Assembly (NCBI GenBank): GCA_026390195.1
Contig: JAPLGK010000027.1
Location: 1 to 38,297, forward strand
From: Caldisericota bacterium
GTDB lineage: Bacteria; Caldisericota; Caldisericia; Cryosericales; Cryosericaceae
Direction: 5' to 3'
DNA: 38,297 bases
The position numbers were made by a program, and so were the translations under genes. The notes beneath the pieces are model-generated. The model was not told the origin of the DNA, did not search any database, and saw only the letters and a program-made list of their open reading frames with translations. Below are positions 1-10,400 of the stretch, one piece after another (positions within the stretch are counted from its first letter, which is position 1; each line of letters starts with the position of its first letter).

Positions 1-41
1 GTTACCCACTTCATATGAGCCTCCCGGATGACGAACTGCCT

Positions 42-59
42 GCAAACATTACAGTTTGC
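42..59 (-). terminator. Weak hairpin downstream of the EamA gene
   Basis: GCAAAC and GTTTGC form a perfect 6-bp stem with a 6-nt loop just past the EamA stop codon. No U-tract follows on the minus strand, so termination is only a possibility. Positions 1-41 show nothing else I recognise. Confidence 0.3.
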
Positions 60-80
60 CCAGAACGGCCAGTCGGTCAA

Positions 81-974
81 CTAGTCGGGTTGTTGCGTTC
101 CGTCGGAACGCAGGCCCTCGCTTGCCACCAGGGCAATCGACACCGCCGTCAGGGCTAGCGCCACCGCCATCGCCCATGTGAACGGGCTGCGGAAGATCAC
201 CAGCGACAGCAGGGCTCCGGCCAGGGGACCCACGGCAAAGAAGGCTCCCGTGCGGGCTGCACCCATGGCCTTGAGCGAAAGGATGAACAGCACAAGAGAA
301 ACTCCGTACGAGATACAGCCGACGCCGAGGCCAGCCAGGAGACTGCGCGGGGCAGGAAGGCCGCCTCTGGTCGCCCACGAGAACCCCAGAGAGAAGAGTC
401 CCGCCGCCAGCCCCTTGATACTGACCAGGACAAGCGGATTGCAGTGGGACAGCCGCGCGGACACGTTGTTGTCGACGCCCCACCCAATGGCCGCGCCCAT
501 GATCAACAGCGGTCCGACCATGCTGGACCTCCCGCCCGTCGTGACCCCCGTGAGCAGGACGCCAGTCGCCGTCATCAGCACGACCGCGCCCCATACCGCT
601 CCCGAAACACGTTCCTTGAAGAACATCCATGCGATAAGCGCCGTAGCCACACCCTCGAAGTTCAGGAGAAGCGACGCCGTGAACCCCGACGCCGCACGCA
701 CGCCAAACATCAGGAGGACGGGCGCCAAGACCCCACCGACGGTGATCATCGTCAGCACGTACGGCGCGTCCGAGCGCTGGAGTGGTTCGCTCTGCAGTCC
801 ACGCGTCACCCCGAGCAGATGGCCGACAGACACACCCACGAATGCACCGAGATAGAGGACACCCGCGAGCGCAATCGGATCCATGCCGGCGACGATGAGC
901 TTCGACAACGGGGCGCTGAGCCCGAACAGAATACCCGCTCCCAGCGCAAGCGGAATCCCACGGCGGATGTTCAC
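81..974 (-). CDS. EamA/DMT-family transporter
   Basis: This is a 297-residue, ten-helix drug/metabolite-superfamily permease with two EamA repeats. The first begins at RGIPLALGAGILFGLSAPLSKL and the second at GPLLIMGAAIGWGVDNN. Such proteins export amino acids, metabolites or drugs across the inner membrane; the substrate cannot be read from sequence. The ORF track opens further upstream, but that extension is not membrane-like. The GTG at 974 is chosen because it starts at the conserved first helix and overlaps the upstream fragment's stop as GTGA, with a GGTGGAG just before it. The length matches the family. It probably depends on translational coupling to the short upstream ORF. Confidence 0.85.
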   Translation of the reverse strand: MNIRRGIPLALGAGILFGLSAPLSKLIVAGMDPIALAGVLYLGAFVGVSVGHLLGVTRGLQSEPLQRSDAPYVLTMITVGGVLAPVLLMFGVRAASGFTASLLLNFEGVATALIAWMFFKERVSGAVWGAVVLMTATGVLLTGVTTGGRSSMVGPLLIMGAAIGWGVDNNVSARLSHCNPLVLVSIKGLAAGLFSLGFSWATRGGLPAPRSLLAGLGVGCISYGVSLVLFILSLKAMGAARTGAFFAVGPLAGALLSLVIFRSPFTWAMAVALALTAVSIALVASEGLRSDGTQQPD

Positions 975-1201
975 CGCTCCACCGTTTCCCACGCCAGTGA
1001 ACACCGCTGGTCGTCGTGCCCCGCAACGAGGACGGTTGCTACTGTCAGTCCGAGCGCCGCACCGCCATACAGCGCTCCCGCAAGGGCCATGGGATCCGTC
1101 CGGGAGACCAGCCGCTTCGAAAGAGAGGCTCCAGCCCCCAGCAGCGTACCGACGCACAATGCCAGAGGAATTCCACGCCATACGTCAGGTTGTCGCAACA
1201 T
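971..1201 (-). pseudogene. Truncated EamA transporter N-terminal fragment (tandem copy)
   Basis: This 76-residue ORF starts at an ATG with GGAGAG upstream. It is clearly paralogous to the first helices of the adjacent EamA gene: RGIPLALCVGTLLGAGASLSK here against RGIPLALGAGILFGLSAPLSK there, and DPMALAGALYGGAALGL against DPIALAGVLYLGAFVGV. After about 60 residues the similarity stops and a short unrelated tail ends in TGA, overlapping the next GTG start. I infer a former tandem transporter pair whose first member lost its middle and end, or a partial 5' duplication. It may still be translated and act as a coupling leader, but it has only two helices and is unlikely to transport. Confidence 0.65.
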
Positions 1202-1267
1202 GTCCAGCTCTCCGCTAAAGACACCGCGATTTCGGATGAGAGCCGGTGCCTTTGGTTCAGTATATGC

Positions 1268-1296
1268 AAAAAGGGCCACGGCACGCGCCGTGGCCC
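1268..1296 (-). terminator. Rho-independent terminator after the UPF0182 gene
   Basis: On the minus strand GGGCCACGGC and GCCGTGGCCC form a perfect 10-bp stem with a 4-nt loop, followed at once by five Us. It lies about 24 nt past the UPF0182 stop and separates it from the EamA pair. Confidence 0.85.
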
Positions 1297-1319
1297 GACT
1301 GCGCACTCCGGGGTTGGTG

Positions 1320-4175
1320 TTATGGCGTCGTCTTCAAGGCGTCCAGCTTTGCAAGGACATCCTCGAGCGCCTTGAGTTCCTGCCCAGCCTTCGCGAAGTC
1401 GCCCGTCGATGTGTACTGCTTGTAGCGCGTCATCGTGGCGATTGCTTCCGCGATGAGCGCCTTCTGTTCGGCGGTCACCGTCCCGGGGGTCACGTTCCCA
1501 CCCGTCGTCCCCGTCTCAGGTGGTACGACTGTCCCAGGTTCGGTAGTCGCGGGTCCTACCCCGCCAATGTCCACCGGAGTTCCCAGAAGACTGCTGAGAG
1601 CCTGGTCCAGATTATCCCCCCACACCAGCTTGTCTTTGGTGGCCGCGACGATCTTCTTGATCTGCGGCATCTTGGAGCTGCTGGACTGCAGATAGATGGG
1701 CTCGATATACAGCAGCGAGCCGTCGACCGGCAGGATAAGCATGTTGCCCCGCAGGACCTGCGAACCCTGCTGGTTCCAGAGGGTCAACGTCTTGGAGATC
1801 TCCGTATCCTGATCGATGCGGGCCTCGACCTGGAACGGACCGTACACAACACGGTCCTTGCTGAACTTGATCACAGACACACGGTCGGGGCTGTCGATGT
1901 CGGAACTGATTGCGATGAGCGCCACGAGGTTGTCCTTGCCGACAGGGGTGAACGGCGTGACAAGCGAGAACACCTGCTTCGTCGACCCCGGCATCCTGAA
2001 GAAGATATAGTAGGGTTCGATAGAAGTATCTGTCCCCAGGTAGCGTTCCTTCGCCACCGCCCACTTGTCTTCCTGTCCATAGAACACACGGGAATCCGTC
2101 ATGTGGTACTTCGAGAATACGCGGCTCTGCAGCGCGCCCAACCCGCACGGATACCGGTAGTGGTCCTTGACGAAGGACGGAGCGTCGTCGAGCGTCTTGA
2201 ACAGCCCAGGGTAGACACGGTCGATGGTCGCTGCTATGGGGTCGGTTTCGTCGATGCGGTAGAACGTCGTCGTCCCGTCGAATGCGTTCACGGTGTACAT
2301 GAAACTGTTGCGGATGTAGTTGACGACCTTGCCGCTCAACTCTGTGCCGGCATCGTAGTACTCGCTGTAGGGAAAGTACTGCGACGTCGTATAGCCCTGG
2401 CCGAACCAGAAGAGCTTGCCCTCGGGGTCCACGACGACGTAGGGGTCACTGTCCACCTCGAGGAATGGCGCGATGTGCTTGATGCGTTCCTGGAGATTGC
2501 GGTAGACCATGATACGTGATTCGCTGCTGATCTGTCCCGATATCAGGATGTTGACGTTCTGGTTGACGAAGGAGAAGGCAAGCCGGTTGAGCATGGAGAG
2601 GCGGATGCCGCCGTTGCCTGTGTACTGGTACTGCTTGTTGGCGTCGCCCTGCGGATAGTCGAATTCCGACGAGTTACCCTTGACGATGGCAAACCCGCTC
2701 GTGCTTTCACTATAGTAGATGCGTGGTTCAGAAATATCGACGAACCCACCGTTGCTGACGGGGGGAATGTCCTTCACTGCATACACGGGGGCGCCTTCGG
2801 ACGAGAAGTCGCTGACACCATTTGCGACCACTCCGAAACCATGGGTGTAGACCAGGCGATCATTGACGAAACTGCGCGACGTGTCCGACAGCAGTGACTG
2901 GTCCAGTTCGCGCGCAGCGATCATGACCTCCTGCGACTTCCCGTTCAATGTGTAGCGGTCGATATCGATGTCGTTGAACTTGTAGTAGCTGCGGATAGAC
3001 TGCAGCTGCTCGTTGGTGTCGGCCAGCGCGCGCCAGTCCCACAGCCGCACGTTCTGCAGCACGTCCTTGTTGGCGATGACGGCGCCTGTGGACAAAGTCG
3101 TCTGCGTGCCAGGGTCGGAGATCACGTTAACGGCCGACAGGCCAAAAGCCGCATTGGTCGCCGCAATGTTGTTAGCCAGATAAGGTGTCTCGCGCGAGAG
3201 TTCGTTGGGTTTGACGGCAAAGCGCTGATAGAGCGCTGGAATGCCGGACACGAGCAGAACATAGGCGATGAGTGTGATGGCGCCCACCCAGCCAAGGAAG
3301 CTCGGTTTTGCCAACCGTGGCTTGAACGAAGCCAGCAGGAATACGATGCCGCACAGCAGGACGCCCACGGCCGTCGCCTTGATGAGCGGGATGCGGACGA
3401 CCTGATCTGCGTTGCTCACGCCGAACACGACACCGTTGCTCTGAAACAGCAGTCCGTACATCGAGAACCAGACTCCCACGGCCGCTATGAGCAGCAGGAT
3501 GCCTGCGAAGAAACTCAGGCGGCTGCGCAGCCCACGGCGCAGTGCAGCGTCACCCGGCACGGAAGTCGCCAGAAGGAAACTCGTGCCGATCACCGCCAGA
3601 CCACCCACGGCGATGCCCGCAAGAATGCCCAGGAGCCCTCGCACGACAGGGTATGTGAAGAAGTAGAAGCTGATGCTGTTCCCAAAGATGGGGTCGGTGT
3701 ACGCCGTCGACGCCACCTGGCGTGTCGCCGCCAGGAGCTGCAGGCTGAGACCACTTGCGCCCAGTCCGACGAAATTCGCGGCGACAAGGGCGATGACGAT
3801 GCGCGTCCATTTGAGGATATGGGAGGTGCGGTGAGCGTCATCCGCGTTCATCCCCACAAACAGGCCGCGTGGTAGCCCGGTGACCGCCCACACCACGGCG
3901 TAGGCCACGACGGCCCCCGCAACATAGGCGGCGATTCTCGCCAGTGTCCTCGTCCAGAAGACCTGCCGGTAGCCGACCTCGGTGAAGAACAGGAAATCCG
4001 TGTAGATGCCTGCCAGGGCCGAGAACAGTAGCCCTGCGGCCGCGACGAGCAAAAGCGCCATGCTGAGCCCCAGGGCCGAGCCGCCGCGCTTGCTCCTGCG
4101 CACCCAGACGAAGATGGCGACCGCCATCAGCAGCAGTACGCCGAATGCCGATATCATTGCCGTCTGTCCAGTCAT
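1320..4175 (-). CDS. UPF0182 family (COG1615) large membrane protein
   Basis: The 951-residue protein matches the UPF0182 layout. About seven transmembrane helices fill the first ~320 residues and include the family-like segment YTDFLFFTEVGYRQVFW. A large presumed extracytoplasmic region (~320-860) follows, then a Pro/Thr/Gly-rich linker (GTVVPPETGTTGGN) and a C-terminal helix of about 60 residues. The function of the family is unknown; it is widespread in Actinobacteria, Firmicutes and cyanobacteria. The start is the ATG at 4175, with AGGAGG 10 nt upstream. The gene stands alone on the minus strand and ends in a strong terminator. No damage is visible. Confidence 0.9.
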   Translation of the reverse strand: MTGQTAMISAFGVLLLMAVAIFVWVRRSKRGGSALGLSMALLLVAAAGLLFSALAGIYTDFLFFTEVGYRQVFWTRTLARIAAYVAGAVVAYAVVWAVTGLPRGLFVGMNADDAHRTSHILKWTRIVIALVAANFVGLGASGLSLQLLAATRQVASTAYTDPIFGNSISFYFFTYPVVRGLLGILAGIAVGGLAVIGTSFLLATSVPGDAALRRGLRSRLSFFAGILLLIAAVGVWFSMYGLLFQSNGVVFGVSNADQVVRIPLIKATAVGVLLCGIVFLLASFKPRLAKPSFLGWVGAITLIAYVLLVSGIPALYQRFAVKPNELSRETPYLANNIAATNAAFGLSAVNVISDPGTQTTLSTGAVIANKDVLQNVRLWDWRALADTNEQLQSIRSYYKFNDIDIDRYTLNGKSQEVMIAARELDQSLLSDTSRSFVNDRLVYTHGFGVVANGVSDFSSEGAPVYAVKDIPPVSNGGFVDISEPRIYYSESTSGFAIVKGNSSEFDYPQGDANKQYQYTGNGGIRLSMLNRLAFSFVNQNVNILISGQISSESRIMVYRNLQERIKHIAPFLEVDSDPYVVVDPEGKLFWFGQGYTTSQYFPYSEYYDAGTELSGKVVNYIRNSFMYTVNAFDGTTTFYRIDETDPIAATIDRVYPGLFKTLDDAPSFVKDHYRYPCGLGALQSRVFSKYHMTDSRVFYGQEDKWAVAKERYLGTDTSIEPYYIFFRMPGSTKQVFSLVTPFTPVGKDNLVALIAISSDIDSPDRVSVIKFSKDRVVYGPFQVEARIDQDTEISKTLTLWNQQGSQVLRGNMLILPVDGSLLYIEPIYLQSSSSKMPQIKKIVAATKDKLVWGDNLDQALSSLLGTPVDIGGVGPATTEPGTVVPPETGTTGGNVTPGTVTAEQKALIAEAIATMTRYKQYTSTGDFAKAGQELKALEDVLAKLDALKTTP

Positions 4176-4411
4176 GATATGTCAACCTCCTGTTTCAAAG
4201 CAGAGCCACTACTCGGGAGCAAACCATGGTACACGCAGCTGGAGCCGATCAGGTTCCTGCCACAATTGGGAGAACACCTGGATCACCCTCATGCCGTCGA
4301 GAGTATGAGATACTCCCTTGTGACAGTTTACGCCATTCACCCGCCGAGACAACGAAGACGGCGGACTCATGCGCATCGCGCCGCCGGGCCAGATATGAAA
4401 ACGTGGAAAGC
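4176..4411 (-). other. Intergenic region between the NHL gene and the UPF0182 gene
   Basis: This 236-bp gap on the minus strand holds a hairpin (4341-4364) and a small inverted repeat, GAGTAT-gag-ATACTC, near 4301-4315. The UPF0182 ribosome-binding site lies at the low-coordinate end. I see no convincing sigma-70 promoter and no small gene. Confidence 0.5.
4341..4364 (-). terminator. Hairpin downstream of the NHL gene, possible terminator
   Basis: CCGCCG and CGGCGG form a perfect 6-bp stem around a 12-nt loop, about 50 nt past the NHL gene stop. There is no U-run, so it may be an RNA-stabilising stem rather than a terminator. Confidence 0.35.
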
Positions 4412-7400
4412 TCAGGGCTTGGGGTACGTGATGGTGATCGTCTGGGTCAAATCTTCCCACTGCACGTCGGTGCCCAGGCTCTCGGCCACAAAGCGTAGAG
4501 GAAGCATTGTGCGACTGTTGAGGATCTGAGGCACGACGTTGGGGTTTGTGCTGTCGACAGGGGTCGATTTTCCGTTCACCAAGGCGCTTGACTTCCCGAT
4601 GACAAGCTTGAGTTCGGTTCCGTCGAGCGATATGGTCACCGTCCGACTGCCAGCATCCCAGGCAACGGTACCACCAAGCGATTCGACGACTGCCCGGATC
4701 GGGACCAGCGTGCGACCCTCGACAATGACCGGCAGAGCATCCAGCACGACGCTGGAGCTGCCGACTTGCATGGTCGGCGAGCCGACGTGAAGGACAAGAA
4801 CCATCCGGGGTTGTTCTGCAAGGACACGCACGGGAATGGAACGCGCCTTGCCTGCAAGTTCCTGCCTCCCCCCGTCTCCACCCAGCAACTGAAGCTCGTC
4901 GATGTCCAGCTGCGTCGTCCCAGCCTCCAGAGGGCGGAACGTCAAGACCGCGATGCTGCCGTTTCCGCTGACCGGCCGGGCGTCGCCCTCAAGTGTCAAT
5001 GCGACGCGTACTTCGCCTGCGGTGCTGTGATCCTCGATGAACAGCATTTCGGCGCCCAGGAGGTTTCCCTGCGCGACACTCAATAACTGCAGTGCCTTGT
5101 CGTCATAGGCGACACGACACCCCACTCCGTAGAGATTCTCCACATCCCGTGCGTCCAAGGGCACCTGCACCGTCGCTCCCATGAATGTCTCGACCGAGAC
5201 TCCCCCGACAACCACAGGGGGAGCAGTGCGGATTGCGACTTCGGCATAGACGGTTGTGACACTCGCTGGCTCCAGCGCGCTGCGGACCTCGACATCCACG
5301 GCACCGACTGTCCCCGGACCGACGCCCGCGGGGACCTGGACCGTCACCTCAACCGTGCCTGTCGCTCCAGACAGCACCGTGACCGACGCGGGACTGACCG
5401 AACTCGACCACCCGCTTCCGCCATGAACGGTCGACTTCACCGCGAACGTGTCTGTCCGGGCACTCCGATTGCGGAGACTCACCTGCAGGCGGGTCGTCAC
5501 TCCGGCGGAAACGACACGTTCCACCGTGTCCAGCCGGACGGTCACGGCGGCACCCTGGAGCGCCTCTGGCTGGCCATAGCTGAGTTCACGGATCACGTTA
5601 TGGAAGCCGTCGGTCACATAGAGGGTACCCTGCGCCGACCACGTCATCCTGCCCGGCAGATACCAGGACCGGGACGTCGTCCAGGCCGCCGATCCGTCTT
5701 GACGGAACGCGACGAAGCGCCCGTTCTCGGCGTCGCTCACCAGGATGAGGCCGTCAGGCAGTAGCATCGCATCGTGAGGATAGTACATCTGGCCGGCGCC
5801 GCGACCACCGCCCACCACTCCGTAAGCTCGGATAACGACCCCTTTGGAGCTGTAGCGAACCACCTGCTGAACCTCACCAGACTCACCCCACACGCAGACG
5901 AGGAGGTCTCCGCCCTGCAGGACGGTCAGCCCCGCGGGCATACCGGCAGTCGCAAAACGGCCCAGCTCACTGCCGTCCGCCGCCAGATGCACGACAGACC
6001 CATCGCCCTGGTTGCAGGCCCACAGTGTCCCATCGCTTGCCATCTCGAGATCGCTTGTCCCGTCAACCTTGCCGGCGGCAATGGTCCTGACGTAGTTGCC
6101 GGCTTCATCATAGACGGCGATGAATCCTCCCTTGACATCCTGCGCCGCGACGTAGACCAGTCCTGTACCGCTTGCCGCAACGGACTCCACCAGCTGCATC
6201 GAACGGGAGCCTGCGCGCATGACAGCGAACAGCTCGTTGCCGCTGCGGTCCAGGACGTCCACGTACCCGCGGTTCCACTCGATCGTCTGACCGTCGGCGG
6301 AGACGACGGGCGAGCTGCAGGTGACCCACAGCTGACCCTTGCCGTCCACCGCAACGTCCTGGGGATTGTTGAGCCGTCCCCGAAGGTCCATGGCATAGTC
6401 CTGAACGGCCACCACGCCGCCGCCAGGAGCGTACTCGATCAGCTTCGCGTGGTAGCCGCTGCCGAAGGGATTGGCCGCGTCGCGGAAGAACCCGCTGTTC
6501 ATGACGTAGACCGTGCCATCAGGCGCGACGGCGACACCGCCGGGACTGAGCACTTCGCCGTCCTGGATGTCGGTCATGTCGGCCGGGTACTGCCCGAAGC
6601 TGCGCCGATACTGCCCACTGCTGGAGAAGACCTTGACGGCGGGAACCGGCAGTTCGCCTGTGCCGCGGTCCGCGACATAGATGTTACCGCGGGTGTCGAC
6701 CGCGAGGTCGGCGGCACTCGTGATAAGGTTCTCCGCTTCTCCCGGGGCCGCAAAGACGCGCACGGCCTTCGTTCCGCTCAGCCGGTAGACGGCGCTGTCG
6801 CTACTGGAAACGACATAGGGGAAGAGACCCACTGAGGTCATGCCGGCAGGGCGGGAGATGCCTGTCACGGTTGTCACGTACGTGCCTGCCGCCGTGAACT
6901 GCTCCAGGCGGTCGTTCAACTGGTCGGCGACCCAGATGCTGCCGTCCGGCGTCACGGCGATGCCGGCGGGGCCCTCGAACTGGCCGGCTCCGTTGCCTTC
7001 CGAGCCGAACTCCATCACAACCGAGCCGTCGGTTCCAAACTTGACAACCTTGTTGCCAAAGAAGTCGGCGACATAGATGTTGTCGGCACTGTCCACAGCT
7101 ACATCGGCCGGGTACTGCAGCTCCCCGCGCCCACTCCCCAGCGACCCCATGATGCGCTTGTGGACAAGGTCAGCCGAGAGAACGTGGATGCGGCCGTACC
7201 CGGTGTCGCACACGACCACGTCCCCATTCGGCAGGAAAGCCACGCCCTGCGACGGGAATGCATGTGTCGACGGGTAGTCCTTCTCGACGGTGTTGACACT
7301 CTCGATGGTCAGCGTCCCGACATAGTCAGAGGGCATCACGCCGATCGTGTCGACCTCAGTCAACGCGACGGCGCCCACCGCCGTTCCCATACCTGGCACC

Positions 7401-7453
7401 AGAGATGGCAAGAGGAGCGCAATCACGCAGAGCAAGCCAATCGTCTTCTTCAT
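4412..7453 (-). CDS. Secreted NHL-repeat propeller protein with cohesin-like and stalk domains
   Basis: The 1013-residue protein starts with a signal peptide (MKKTIGLLCVIALLLPSLVPG). Repeated NHL blades run from about 45 to 620, with motifs such as GVAFLPNGDVVVCDTGYGRIHV and DVAVDSADNIYVADFFGNKVVKF. A beta-sandwich follows (~640-745), then a cohesin-like domain (~745-880, VQVPLDARDVENLYGVGCRVAYDD). The C-terminal copper-amine-oxidase-N/stalk domain spans ~881-1013 (RTLVPIRAVVESLGG, SRTMLPLRFVAESLG). NHL propellers usually bind proteins or carbohydrates, and stalk domains often occur on envelope proteins. The start has AGGAG 6 nt upstream, and that site overlaps the stop of the upstream subtilase gene, so the two are one operon. 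Its partner is unknown; the neighbour's dockerin is an obvious candidate. Confidence 0.85.
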   Translation of the reverse strand: MKKTIGLLCVIALLLPSLVPGMGTAVGAVALTEVDTIGVMPSDYVGTLTIESVNTVEKDYPSTHAFPSQGVAFLPNGDVVVCDTGYGRIHVLSADLVHKRIMGSLGSGRGELQYPADVAVDSADNIYVADFFGNKVVKFGTDGSVVMEFGSEGNGAGQFEGPAGIAVTPDGSIWVADQLNDRLEQFTAAGTYVTTVTGISRPAGMTSVGLFPYVVSSSDSAVYRLSGTKAVRVFAAPGEAENLITSAADLAVDTRGNIYVADRGTGELPVPAVKVFSSSGQYRRSFGQYPADMTDIQDGEVLSPGGVAVAPDGTVYVMNSGFFRDAANPFGSGYHAKLIEYAPGGGVVAVQDYAMDLRGRLNNPQDVAVDGKGQLWVTCSSPVVSADGQTIEWNRGYVDVLDRSGNELFAVMRAGSRSMQLVESVAASGTGLVYVAAQDVKGGFIAVYDEAGNYVRTIAAGKVDGTSDLEMASDGTLWACNQGDGSVVHLAADGSELGRFATAGMPAGLTVLQGGDLLVCVWGESGEVQQVVRYSSKGVVIRAYGVVGGGRGAGQMYYPHDAMLLPDGLILVSDAENGRFVAFRQDGSAAWTTSRSWYLPGRMTWSAQGTLYVTDGFHNVIRELSYGQPEALQGAAVTVRLDTVERVVSAGVTTRLQVSLRNRSARTDTFAVKSTVHGGSGWSSSVSPASVTVLSGATGTVEVTVQVPAGVGPGTVGAVDVEVRSALEPASVTTVYAEVAIRTAPPVVVGGVSVETFMGATVQVPLDARDVENLYGVGCRVAYDDKALQLLSVAQGNLLGAEMLFIEDHSTAGEVRVALTLEGDARPVSGNGSIAVLTFRPLEAGTTQLDIDELQLLGGDGGRQELAGKARSIPVRVLAEQPRMVLVLHVGSPTMQVGSSSVVLDALPVIVEGRTLVPIRAVVESLGGTVAWDAGSRTVTISLDGTELKLVIGKSSALVNGKSTPVDSTNPNVVPQILNSRTMLPLRFVAESLGTDVQWEDLTQTITITYPKP

Positions 7454-7462
7454 TGCGGTCTC

Positions 7463-10400
7463 CTAGGGGTACACGTCGCCATAATGCTGGCGCAGGATCT
7501 GCAGGTCGGCGTCGTCGACGCGTCCATCGCCGTTGAGGTCTGCCATGTTGTCATATCGCCTGTCCCCGGCCTGTGAGCCGTACGCACGGGCAAGAGCGAC
7601 CATGTCACGGAGGTCCACGCGCTTGTTGCCGTCGATATCCCAGACGTTGCCTCCCGACCGCAACGTGATGGCCAGCGACCGGGCGATCGTTTCCGCCGTC
7701 CCGCTGCCGTTGGTCGCACGAGGCTTTCCAATCCACAATTCCGTGGAGCCGCTGTGCAGGACAGTGAATGTGATCATACACACACTGCCGCGCCCCTGGA
7801 CCTGACCCGTTCCTGTCGCTCCTTCGACCGCGGCGCTACCCGCTGAAGCGTCGACCGCGGAAACAAGACTTGACGGAACTTTTCCCCTCTGGTTCAGGAA
7901 GTCGCCCTCCAGCACTGACTTCACCGAGAGATAGTAGGGTTCGAACTGCACGACAGCCGCTATGTCTGAGATACTCGTCGTGCTGTCGGCGGTAAGGCTG
8001 ACCGTCACGTCCTCGCCCTGGCGCAGACTCCCGCCCACGATGTTCAGGCTGAGCTCCGGAACTCCTGCCATGCCCGTGACACGAATAGGCGTCGACTGAT
8101 GCGCTGCCTCGGAGATCTGCAGGTTGACCGGGTCGTTGTTGCTCTCGACGACCGACGTTCTCAGGAGATAGTCTCCGTCGGTCAGGAAGAGGTTGCCGTG
8201 AACATCCCGACCGTCCCAGGCAAACCCATGGTCACCCACGAGCAACAGCGATCTGCGGTACACGGTCCCGAGGGTCGTCGCGCCATCTGTGCCCGTGACC
8301 GTTGCCACGACCTGCGAGGCAAAGCTGGAACCCTGGGGCTCGTCTCCTTCCTCGACGGCAGGTCGCACCCCACCGTAGCCGATGTTGAACCGGACGTCCA
8401 TCGTGCCACCGGGCGCCATCAGGGTTGCTGTGCTCGTATGCATTCCGCTCAACTGTTCAGGGACCTCAACGCTCGCGCGCCAGAAGATGTAGGGCACGTG
8501 CAAGGTTCCGCTGGCCGACTGCAGGGTGATCATCCCCTCGTGCGGCCCGTCCCCCACGGTGGCCGGGTTCACAGTCGTGGTCACGGCAACTTGTGCCGTT
8601 CCGCCGGGAGCGACGACGACGGACAACGAAGCAACGGTCACCTCCACGCCTGCCCGCGCGTCCATCGTCCAGTTGAACGAAGGCGCAAAGGTCACACTGT
8701 GGTTCGAGAGACTGCGTACTGTGATCGTCGTCGCAGTCGCAATACTGTCATCGTCGACAAGAAGGGCGCCTGTCTGAAACGTCGTCTTCCCATCAGACGT
8801 GGCTATCCCAGCCACGGCCGGGGCGTCGATGGCAGCCGGTACGTCGACCCGGCCGGCTCCCTGCAGCGTCCACGTGATGACCTCGTCGTTCTGCCAGTTG
8901 CGAAGGACATCCGACGTGTTCATCAGCGCCAGCTTGACCGTCTCCGGTGTCCAGTCGGGATGAGCCGCCTTAATCAGCGCAACGGCTCCGGCCACCCCCG
9001 GCGAAGCCATCGACGTGCCGTCCAGCTTGGCATACTCGTCATTTGGAAATGTCGAGTTCACCGTGACGCCGGGCGCAGACACCTCCGGCTTGAAGTGAAA
9101 GTCCTCCGTGGGTCCCATCGAGCTGAAGTCTGCAAGCGTCCCCAGGTTGCTGCGTGTTCCAAACCGAACGACAAGCCCCCTCGTCGTCAGCATCCTTAGA
9201 TCCAGTCCTGCATCCTGCGTGATGCCGATGCAGGGGACATAGTCCTTACTCTCGTCGCCCGCCGCTACCCTGAGCGTCATTCCAATGACTCCGGGGCTGT
9301 GATTGTAGATGATGACGCCGGCGGCTCCTGCAGCCTCCGCGTTGAGGACCTTGTCGCGGAAGTAGATCCCGCCGGTCCCGATGGGTCCCCGCTCGACTAG
9401 TGCAACCTTCCCCTTGACGTTCACGCCAGCAAAATCAGCCTTCGAGCCGTATCCGGCATCCACGATGCTGTACGTAGAGCCTTCCTTGAACTCAGGGGCG
9501 ATGTCGGCATAGCCGCCCAAGATGTGATCCATCCCTGTTCCGCTCGGTGTCAGAACCTCCATTACTGGATAGGGGCCGTCGTTGGAGGCAGCTACCGCGA
9601 TGGCATTGAGGGCTGTCGCGGGCGAACCCAGGGGCCAGTTGGTCTCGGGGTTGCGTGGGCCGGAGTTGCCCGTCGCTGCCACGACCACGACACCCGCCTT
9701 GACCGCGTTGTTGATAGCCTCGTTCTCGGGCGTATCAGCGGTTCCCCCGGACATGCCCAGGGACATGTTGACCACCGTACAATGGTCCCGCAGGGAGCGG
9801 TCAAGCGCAGCGATGATGTCCCCGTCGGCAGCTCCCCCTCCCTGGTCGCTGAAGACCTTGTAGGCATAGAGCTTGGCCTTTGGCGCGACACCCTGCACCT
9901 TGCCGTCCGCAGCTGCAATGCCCGCGACGTGGGTGCCGTGGCCCTGGTTGTCCATAGGGTTGCCGTCGTCGTCAGCGAAGTCGTATCCTCCCACCACCTT
10001 GGCATTGGGGAACCTGGCTCCACCAAGATCGGGATGCATATAGTCGATACCGGTGTCGATGATGCCGATGGCCGTACCGGTTCCGTCGAGTTTCTTTCCG
10101 CCCGCCGATGTACGGTCCCACAACGCTTGATTCACTCCCATGGCGGCATTTCCGTCATCGTCCAGGATCTGTGCCCGCCGGGATTCGTAGACAAACGAGA
10201 CGTGGCTCGTCCCCGCAACCGCTGCGAGGTCGCAACCCGCAAGGCTCAATGCGAGACCGTTGAAGGTCACACTCAGCCGCTGCGTGACCGCATACGCAAC
10301 ACCGTGCGCCGTCAGCGACGACAGAAACGCGTCCTGCTCCTGCGAGATCGCTGCCTCTGATGCGTGCGCGGCCACGGTGTCCAGCCACCCTTCCGTTCCC

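Noticed and set aside
444-2519. 691-residue plus-strand ORF and other long antisense ORFs
   Set aside because: They are shadow frames of GC-rich genes, with Arg/Pro/His-rich composition, no ribosome-binding sites and no family motifs.
5774-6835. 353-residue plus-strand ORF opposite the NHL gene
   Set aside because: It lies entirely antisense to a well-supported secreted protein and shows no domain or start signal.
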